NCBI GenBank assembly: GCA_037952775.1
Contig: JBANAY010000001.1
Coordinates: 3,844,001-3,908,000 of the forward strand
Length of the DNA stretch: 64,000 nt
Reading direction: 5' to 3'
Origin: Clonostachys chloroleuca
Lineage: Eukaryota > Ascomycota > Sordariomycetes > Hypocreales > Bionectriaceae
The translations under genes and the position numbers were made by a program. The stretch's first letter is position 1; each line of letters opens with the position of its first letter. The notes below the pieces were generated by a model, which was not told the origin of the DNA, searched no databases, and saw only the letters and a list, made by a program, of their open reading frames with translations. Positions 57,022-64,000 of this stretch are shown piece by piece.

Positions 57022-58551
57022 ATGGACTCCTCCTCAAACAACAACCTGCTGGACCTCGTAGCCAAAATCAATTATTGTCGCAAGACAATCGAGCGACATG
57101 TCGCTGACATGGACGTTTCCCTACAGGTCACGGCGCGGGGTCAGCAGCCTTCAATAATGCGATTAGAGAAGGTGTAGAATACAAGGCTCAGCTACAACGA
57201 GCTGCCAGCTTTCAGTAAGTGGCTAGTCTTTCGAAAATATACATACATGCTAACCAATTGATCCAACAGGAGCCTTGCCAGCCTCCCACCGACATTGGCA
57301 CACAGCGTTGCCGGCGCCCTCATCTACGACTTCCCGCGCCCTACCCCGTCGATTGGTGCCATAACACCTGCAAAGAGGCAGTACGATCAGGCCCTAGACG
57401 TCCGTCGACCATTGGCTCCAATCAGTGGGAACAAGAAGCCATTAACTCCCATCAGTGAGAGTAAACCACCGGCTCCTGTTGTTGGGAGCAAACCATCGGC
57501 TCCCATTTTTGGAGCAAGACCATCCGCTCCCGTCTTCGGGACCAAGAGAAAACCGCTGCCGGACTGTCGCAGAGTTCTTTTAGTCGAAACATCAATGAGC
57601 TCTTCCCGGCCAAGGGTCAGTCATATGAGAAAGATCAAGAGACTGGCAAGTTCATACCTGGGCCCTGGAAGGGCCATCCTACAATCACAACCAGTGCAAA
57701 CACTGCGACAAATAAAGAAGCGGCACCGTGGAAGGATGAACAAGGTTTCATCCATGTAGGTGGGCAGCCAACTCCTCCACAAGCTGTACTTATGTCAGCA
57801 ACACAAGAGATGGCGCTTTCTCGCCTAAAGATGTCAGTAAATTCGAACTACAACCAAACAGACAAACACTTCAGTCATATGAACGAATCACTGGATACCG
57901 TCTACAAAGCAGATTTGTATGAATATCTGGCAAAATCTCTCTCTACGTATGAAGGAGATGGAGACAAAAAGAAGCAGTATTGTGATTACAGTGGAGTCGA
58001 GATGACATGGGCCCGAATGTCCCGACAATATTCATTGGAAGCCATACACCCATTGCTGTAGCAGCAAATGGGCAAGCAACATACCATATCCCACACAATG
58101 TCCTTACTTGCATGCTAGCCCTCAACATGGGCAAGGGTCAATGGCCGGTCATCGTGCTCCCATTGATGGCAGAGGCAGCCCGAATACACAATGACAGGGC
58201 AGTTGTCAGTTTCGACACGTTCAAGAAGAGGTGGAGATGGGTGTACGACAGGCTGACCAATGCGATGGTCCTGATAAAGGCTTTCAAGATGAAAAATTCA
58301 CATGATGGCATATTTAAGGAGGTCAACACCTGGAGCTCTGAGAAGCAGAGGCAGTCCCTTGAAGCGTGTCGGCAACATTGATTGGCCACCTAGTACCTGG
58401 AACAGCGATGTACTATGGCTTCACCAACGGAGACGAGGAGTTTGACCCTGAGCGGCACATTGATCTGTCGCTCTGCACGATATCTGTCGAGAGCCTTTTT
58501 ACGAACAAAATGAAGTGGAATATCCACAATGATTATGTACAGGACATGTAG
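57022..58551 (+). pseudogene. broken gene of unknown family with internal 9-residue repeats
   Basis: A coding region with one good intron (57215-57269, branch TGCTAACC) and four frame breaks, near 57126, 57546, 58010 and 58371. It ends at an in-frame TAG (58549-58551), after which the frame stays open to 58755. Conceptual blocks in order are: an N-terminal helix (LLDLVAKINYCRKTIERHV), AAFNNAIREGVEYKAQLQRA, five 9-10-residue Pro-rich repeats, FSRNINELFPAKGQ, KADLYEYLAKSLSTYEGDG, QYCDYSGVEMTW, IPHNVLTCMLALNMGKGQWP and GHLVPGTAMYYGFTNGDEEF. All four breaks are repaired by one extra base (a G fits at each). I do not recognise the family. It could be a true pseudogene or an intact gene carrying assembly errors; the TAG favours decay. 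Confidence 0.6.
57409..57546 (+). repeat. five tandem 27-30-bp coding repeats
   Basis: Units start CCA..GCTCC and encode a Pro-x-[AT]-Pro-[IV]-x-x-x-[KR] pattern (PLAPISGNKK, PLTPISESK, PPAPVVGSK, PSAPIFGAR, PSAPVFGTK). Unit lengths are 30, 27, 27, 27 and 27 bp, all multiples of three, which indicates selection for reading frame when they arose. Confidence 0.85.
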
Positions 58552-58896
58552 GAGGATCTAGTCAAGATCCCGATCTCACACACGCGTTACAATATTGACC
58601 CAGCTGTGGGCGACAGCATATGGAAACTGGGCATTACTAATGTCGGCGAAGCGATCCCCCTGTCCCAGAGTTCGATATCGAGCTATAACCTGTTGATCCA
58701 TGGGTATTATACGGTGGTAGTAGTTAGCCATATAAGAATACTTCCTATTGTATAACAATAAGCAGATTATACTGCCTAATAATCACTCAATAATTTAGTA
58801 TTTTCATTATTATTGCTATCAGGGTTAAGTATTGTCTATCAATCTCGTGGAAGTTGGACTAATAACCAGATGAACCTTCTCTGGACACGGTCTTAG

Positions 58897-59277
58897 GAGA
58901 GGTTGGCGGAACAAGCATTGGAGAATGAATGGACCATCCATGGGTCAAAGGGATTAGACCCTACGCTTTATGACTGCGCGCATGTCAAGAATGAGGCGGA
59001 TCCCTCAATTGGTATTGCACAAAAAAGGAAAAAGCTACGACTGTAGCAAAACCGCAAGGCTCGTGGGGGGCTACCTGGTGATGATGGCCATCGCAAAAAG
59101 CCGTCTCGACACGGGGAAGTTGATGTGAAACCAGCTCAGCTCGCGCAATCTCCAAATGTACAGCCGGCAGAAGCAAGTCCCCACAAGCAGCTTCCATTCC
59201 CATCAATGACGCAGCAGTTTTCATCTACACCAGCTGTCAATATGCTTTCCCTCCAAAGTGTCTTTTCGCAAGTCTGA
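58897..59277 (+). pseudogene. coding relic, Gln/Pro-rich, interrupted by TAG
   Basis: A frame that is open for 49 codons (ERLAEQALENEWTIHG..LDPTLYDCAHVKNEADP), then TAG at 59044-59046, then open for 76 codons (VKPAQLAQSPNVQPAEASPHKQ...) to a TGA. Amino-acid usage looks coding. It may be the detached 3' part of the broken gene to its left or a different relic. The first block is preceded by another in-frame TAG (58894-58896). No family recognised. Confidence 0.35.
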
Positions 59278-60300
59278 CGTCAAAATAGCCCAGTGCGCCG
59301 CGTCAATCTCGTCCTGTTTGGTAACATTGACCGAATCCTTTCGGGGTGAAGAGCTGTGACGCTCACAGTAGTGATGGATAAGTGCTCCGGGTTCAACGTC
59401 CTCTTTTGTCACCTGCTTGTTACTTGAAAGCGGAGAGAGAGGAACAGAGACATGTTTACTTCATGCCGCTGGAGGTAGATGGTAAATGGACGCAGCAGCC
59501 CAGATGTAAGGCGTCGGAAGAGATGCAGTAATTGTTTGAGTATTTGGTGCTCGGCTAGTTGATTGTTTTGATATTATGTTGGGAGTCCATGTCGGTGCTT
59601 TTAGTGTGCACAATAACCGGCTATTGATTCTCGCCCATGTTGAGGGCATACGGATAAGTAAGGATATTTGGTGAGACATGATATATATTGTCACTTCTTT
59701 TCAGAGTATACTACTGAATTTCTCGATTTATCTTAGAAAGTAGTCTATTCACAACCACTCTTCCGTTAGGTGTCTCAGTTCTCCTGTCACCCACTTGAGA
59801 GGTTGTCGTTATTGCCCGTTGCATCTGCCAAGAAGAAGTCAGCAACATGCAGTAAGTCAGCCACGGAGAGCCAATCATTCCATCAGGTCATTCGCCGCTA
59901 TTTCCTGATCACTTGACATGTAAATCGCGCATTCGTGATATGAGGTAATCCCGGCCAGAGCAACTTTCAGATACTCGTGACTGGTCTGGGCCGAGCCCGA
60001 CGCCTTCCTTCGTGGAACGCATCATAGGAAGACGTAAGCCTGTCATGACGCGCGTGTGTGAGATCGACCATGCCATTGATTCGTACCTAACTCGTGAAAG
60101 TCGCGTGAAGTAAACCGGAGACTAAATGATGGTTTGTTTTCTAGAATAGTCCTCCAAAACACACAATTTCGTATATCAATAGACTATCCAACGCCAATCT
60201 GTCAAATAAATATCAACGCCTGGTAAAAATCATCGATCGCCCCTCCTTATTCTCGCTGGGTTTCCCCAGGAGAATTCTCTCCCCTCCTAAACTAAACGTG
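59278..60300. other. intergenic
   Basis: No supported exon. Minus-strand frames at 59221-59412 and 59461-59694 show no motif. Confidence 0.4.
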
Positions 60301-60445
60301 TCGCGGACTTACGTCCGGAGCACCCTAACCTACTAGCTAAACTGTTCATCTCCCAAAAGGGTCGCGAGCTTTTGCCCGGAGCACCTCAATCCATCAGCCA
60401 AATCATCCCACTCTCAAGATTGTCGCCAGCTTCCGCCCGGAGCCT
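60301..60445. repeat. degenerate 61-bp tandem repeat, three copies
   Basis: Copies begin at about 60301, 60362 and 60423, each with a TCGC...CCGGAGC core (tcgcggacttacgtccggagc, tcgcgagcttttgcccggagc, tcgccagcttccgcccggagc). The spacing is 61 bp both times; the third copy is partial. A weaker similar string near 60253 may be a fourth copy. They lie just 3' of the stop codon of the minus-strand orphan gene. Confidence 0.7.
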
Positions 60446-60448
60446 AAC

Positions 60449-61686
60449 TTAAGGCCATCCAATTCCTTGTCCGCCACATCCACCGCGACCACCACGGGGA
60501 CGGCTACGCCCATAGATTTCCCCCCGAGTCTCAGTTCTTTTCCTCTTGTTAGTGAGTAACTCTGATAGAGTCTTAATTCGCTCACTATCCTGCCCCTGCT
60601 CGTAAATTTGTTTAGCACCACCGAGGGTCTCGGTAACCACAATAGGCTCCTCCTGCGGTTCACTAGCCGGCGAGACGAAGTAAAGATGGCGAGTGCCGCT
60701 CTTGTCGAAAACCAGATCCTTGTCCAGCATGTCGGCTTCAACCTTGCGACCTTGGAGTTGCCACTCGGTGAACTTGTCGAATTCGCCCCAGCCCACCCCG
60801 TTCAAGGGGCCGCGTGGGTACGGGATCACGAAGCCTCGAGATGTGACAACCAGCTCGCGTTTGGCGGCCTCGACATTGTCCAGATACTTGGGATCTCCCT
60901 CCTTCTCCGGTTTATAGAACGAGACGCAGTTTTTCGCCTGTTCTGGGGTTGGCACCAGTTTCTGGCCTTCGATTTTGACAAGCCCGTGCGAGCTAGAGAT
61001 GCCGCCAAACACCCGGGAATACATCTCGATGGCTCGTGGGAAGAACCTCCCGATATCTTCATGCGGAGCTTCGGGAGTGAGGATGTCCATGGGCCTTTCG
61101 CATTTCCGCGAGTCCCGTGACTCACGCCAATCGAGGCTCGGCTCGATCTGCCTCGCCCTGCCAAACCGGAGAGCCCGACGCTGGATGCCGGTCAAGGTTT
61201 CAGGCTGCTATACCATTTGTTAGAGGTAATCTTAGCTAAAACGTAGGATTTGATGGCTGGCACTAACCGGAGCTAAGAGAGAGTCGCTGGCTTTCGCCGG
61301 TGTTTTTTGGATATACTCGGGTGGTGTCTGCAATTTATGTGGTCAGCGTGAGCAGGAGGGAGTTGCGATTTAAAGCAGGTACGCACATCCTGATGGAACT
61401 CGGCTGTGAGTTTATTCCCATCGATATTACGTGCATTGAACCAAGCGATAGCCCTTACGGCCTTGCCATGTTCCCAGAAGTCTACTCCCAGGATCGGAGC
61501 ACCAGATGTCGGCCAAAACACAGTAGCGGATAGGAAGCCTGCATTTTCCAATGCAGACTCAACCCAAAGTTCTCCGCCAGCCCAGTTGACGCCTGTGAGC
61601 GTGATCATGCTACCTCGCTGGATAGCTTGATTCAGGTCGTTTTGGAATTTGGCCGCGTCCGAGGCGTCGACGTGGAAGATGGTCAT
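60449..61686 (-). CDS. orphan protein with RGG-type C-terminal tail
   Basis: Three exons: 61387-61686, 61268-61327 and 60449-61207, giving 372 residues. Phases agree. The N-terminal 100 residues (MTIFHVDASDAAKFQNDLNQ..., GVNWAGGELWVESALENAGF, GVDFWEHGKAVRAIAWFNARN) look like a compact alpha-beta domain that I cannot assign. A linker and a second segment follow (RFFPRAIEMYSRVFGG, NCVSFYKPEKEGDPKYLDNVEAAKREL). The C-terminus is RGRSRPRGGRGGCGGQG-like, an Arg/Gly box typical of RNA-binding proteins. Exon 3 has tandem acceptors three bases apart (61208, 61205), giving or losing one Gln. It is head-to-head with a DEAH helicase. Confidence 0.7.
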
Positions 61687-62388
61687 CTCTGCAAATTCAA
61701 GGTTAGCGCAAAAGAGCACGCCAGGACCAGGAGAAACGCGACAAGAAAGGATTTTAAATAATCAAAAGGATAAGTAATCGGGAATTTACTTACTGGTGAT
61801 TGAATTTGGCGAAGAGGGATGCGTGAAAGGTTGTTTTTGTTGAAAAAATGTGGCGATTTTGGTTCGCTGAAAAGATGGTGATGTAGTTTGCAAATTTCTT
61901 GAATGGAGTAGATGCGTGTTTATGTTTACCCAAGTAGCTACCCAATAAGTGGTAGAGATAAAAATGGCACATTGATGTTCTTTTTAGGTAATTTAGGGAC
62001 CTATTTCTATTATGAGCTATACTAAGAGGATAATAAATCATTCAATCAAATTTAGCTTGATATTGTTTTATTACTGGGTTAATTGTTTTGATATTCTGTG
62101 ATTTGTGTCATATTTAATGTCAGTCGTTTGCCTAGGTATTTACGTGCCATATCCCGTAAACACTGCGTACGTACCTTTGATAAGGCCTGCTATCAATGTT
62201 GGCAGAAATTGGCGACAGTTCTCACCTTTCCCTCAACTTTCCCTCAACTCTTTCGCTCCCCACCCGTTCACAAATCACGACAACAACACCAAAACAACAA
62301 CCACATTTTCTATCATTCCAAAATCGAACCAAGACCCAAGCCACTTAAAAACAACAACGTTGAAACCAAAATTCTAACAACTTTCACA
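61687..62388. promoter_or_regulatory. 702-bp divergent promoter between RGG orphan and DEAH helicase
   Basis: AT-rich spacer between two start codons pointing away from each other. The right part (from about 62210) is C/A/T-rich with an ACAACAACC-type leader. Shared control is inferred from position only. Confidence 0.4.
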
Positions 62389-64000
62389 ATGGCCTCCGAT
62401 GAATCTCTCCATTTCAACGATTTTTGGAATGCATTCGTGGAACACGATGTTCTCATCGTGTCCGGTGGAACTGGATCTGGAAAGACAACTCAGATCCCGC
62501 AGTTTGTGGCCTACATGGCCCAAAGACTGAATATCGGCGGCCGCATTGCCTGCACTCAGCCTCGAGATTTGGCTGCAGTCAAGGTAGCCGAACGAGTTGC
62601 CCAAGAGGAAGGATGTGAACTAGGTGCCCAAGTTGGGTACCAAATCCATGGCGACGACAAGACATCCGAAGAAACCCGGCTCATGTAAGGCGATGATGAT
62701 CAGTTTCGAGTTCTACCGATCTTAGCTAACAAAAGGCTTGCCATCTAGTTACGTGACCGATGGATTGATGGTTGCCCAGGCCTTCAACGATCGAAATTTC
62801 AGCGATCACCACACGATCTTCATCGACGAGGCCCACGAACGCAACAAAAACATCCACCTTTTGATGGCGCTGGCCCGGCGAGCTGTCAAATCTCGAGAAA
62901 ATTCAAACTTCAGACTCAAAGTCATCATCATGTCGGCTACGATAAATGTCGACAAACATGTCGAGTACTTTAAAGACTACGCAACTGTGACACAAGTTCA
63001 CATGCCTGGCGCAACGCACAAAGTTCGCCTTTGCTACCTGGGGGAACCCCCACGACTTACATCATCTGGGCATCCCGATATAGGTAATATTGTGGAGGAG
63101 GCCTGTCGAATCGTGGCCAACATCGCTCGAAACAAGTTTGCACCAGGCAGCATCTTGGTGTTCATGCCTGGCGTTAGTGAAGTTCAGATGGCGTGCCAAC
63201 TCATCCGAAAGAGCATCAGAGAAGTAGATGTCATCACTCTTTACTCGGCACAGTCAGACGTTTCTCACAACGCAATTTTGAGCTCGTCCAGCGAACGCCG
63301 TCGATGCATAGTTTCAACGAATATCGCAGAGACGAGTATCACCATCCCTGACATCGTCTATGTCATTGACACCGGGATAGAAAAGGTGAAGCGCTTGATG
63401 CCGCGGACCGGCGCTTTTGAGGTTCGCCCACGTCCTATCTCCAAGGCAATTGCCAATCAACGTGCAGGGCGCTGCGGCCGAACCCGGCCAGGAGTCTGCT
63501 TTCGGATGTATACGGAACAAGATTTCGAGAGGAATCTGCGTGATCAACCAGATGCTGAGATTGCCCGAGATGACGTTAGCGCGATCTATCTAAAGGCATT
63601 GACATTCGGCTTTACAGCCGCGACTCTACAGTTTATCGACCCCCCTCCGTTCGAGAACCTGGCGTATGCCAACGAACTACTCCTTGATCTGTAAGATATT
63701 CACTAGATATCCTTGATCTCCTATGTACGAACAAGGCTAACAAGTGATAGTGGCTATATAAATGATCAGTTTCAGGTTACCAATGCTGGCAAGCGTGCTG
63801 CTCAGAACCCATTTGAGCCCAATTGGAACTACGCCATCGAATTCGCCAAGGTGAAGTATCCTCACGTTGCCCATCACATTGTGGCTCTTGCTGCAATGTG
63901 CAGTTCGATGCAATCCATCTTCTTAGCAGCACCAACGAAACTTGTTCCATCGTCCCTTGCGTCCAGGGCAGACCCAATGTCCGATCTCATTACCGAGCTA
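62389..64000 (+). CDS. DEAH-box RNA helicase, short N-terminus, cut by window end
   Basis: Partial gene: exons 62389-62684, 62749-63690 and 63751 onward, open to the window edge. Helicase motifs are I GGTGSGKTTQ (26-35), Ia TQPRDLAAV, II DEAH (125-128), III SAT (161-163), IV VFMPGVSEV, V TNIAETSIT (289-297) and VI QRAGRCGR (336-343). The winged-helix/HA2 region begins near PPPFENLAYANELLLDLG. DEAH helicases remodel RNA-protein complexes with ATP. Only about 25 residues precede motif I, far fewer than in Prp43/Prp22, and motif Ia (TQPRDL rather than TQPRRV) and IV differ from the spliceosomal members, so a spliceosomal role should not be assumed. Introns are 64 and 60 bp with CTAAC branch sites. 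The C-terminus lies outside the window. Confidence 0.88.

Noticed and set aside
60301..60445. CRISPR-like array
   Set aside because: Three diverged 61-bp copies without conserved repeats and unique spacers, in a eukaryotic genome.

Overview
The window reads as nuclear DNA of a filamentous ascomycete (Pezizomycotina, most likely a Sordariomycete). The evidence is short introns of about 50-85 bp with GTAAGT/GTATGT-type donors and CTAAC/CTGAC branch sites, a fungal MLH3, a striatin/PRO11 gene, a Zn2Cys6 regulator, a PHO88 gene, a Dal5-type transporter and a eukaryotic tRNA-Asp. The genus cannot be named from sequence alone. There is no operon structure, CRISPR array, intact transposon or recognisable secondary-metabolite cluster.

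Layout. 0.4-18 kb: OSM1-like fumarate reductase (-), VNX1-like vacuolar cation/H+ antiporter (+), an F-box-like protein (+), POF1-like nucleotidyltransferase (-), the HOPS/CORVET subunit VPS11 (-) and a disordered fungal protein (-). 18-29 kb: MLH3 (+), a secreted LicD-family protein (-), tRNA-Asp (-) and striatin PRO11 (-). 28.6-46.4 kb is gene-poor: a SIW14-type phosphatase (+), a small AIM19-like protein (-), a Zn2Cys6 regulator (-) and an orphan basic protein (-), separated by gaps of up to 5.6 kb. 46-56 kb: PHO88/SND3 (+), RAD14/XPA (+), a GH31 glycosidase (-) and, divergent from it, a Dal5-family transporter (+). 57-64 kb looks accessory: a broken repeat-bearing gene, a second coding relic, an RGG-tailed orphan (-) and, head-to-head with it, a divergent DEAH-box helicase (+) cut by the window end.

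Most genes are ordinary housekeeping functions: vacuolar and endolysosomal traffic (VNX1, VPS11), DNA repair and recombination (MLH3, RAD14), STRIPAK signalling (PRO11), ER targeting and phosphate (PHO88) and redox metabolism (OSM1).

The strongest cross-cutting signal is technical or evolutionary. Ten reading-frame breaks in five otherwise recognisable genes are each explained by exactly one missing base, nearly always in a run of G or C. For MLH3, VPS11, PRO11 and the AIM19-like gene, adding the missing bases makes the spliced coding length an exact multiple of three. This looks like systematic single-base homopolymer loss in the assembly rather than independent gene death. Biologically, the items most worth a second look are a 6-nt microexon whose two flanking introns end in the same 16-nt string, the loss of the expected catalytic Glu in the MLH3 ATPase motif, and the head-to-head RGG-orphan/DEAH-helicase pair. 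I did not find a convincing undescribed multi-gene system.
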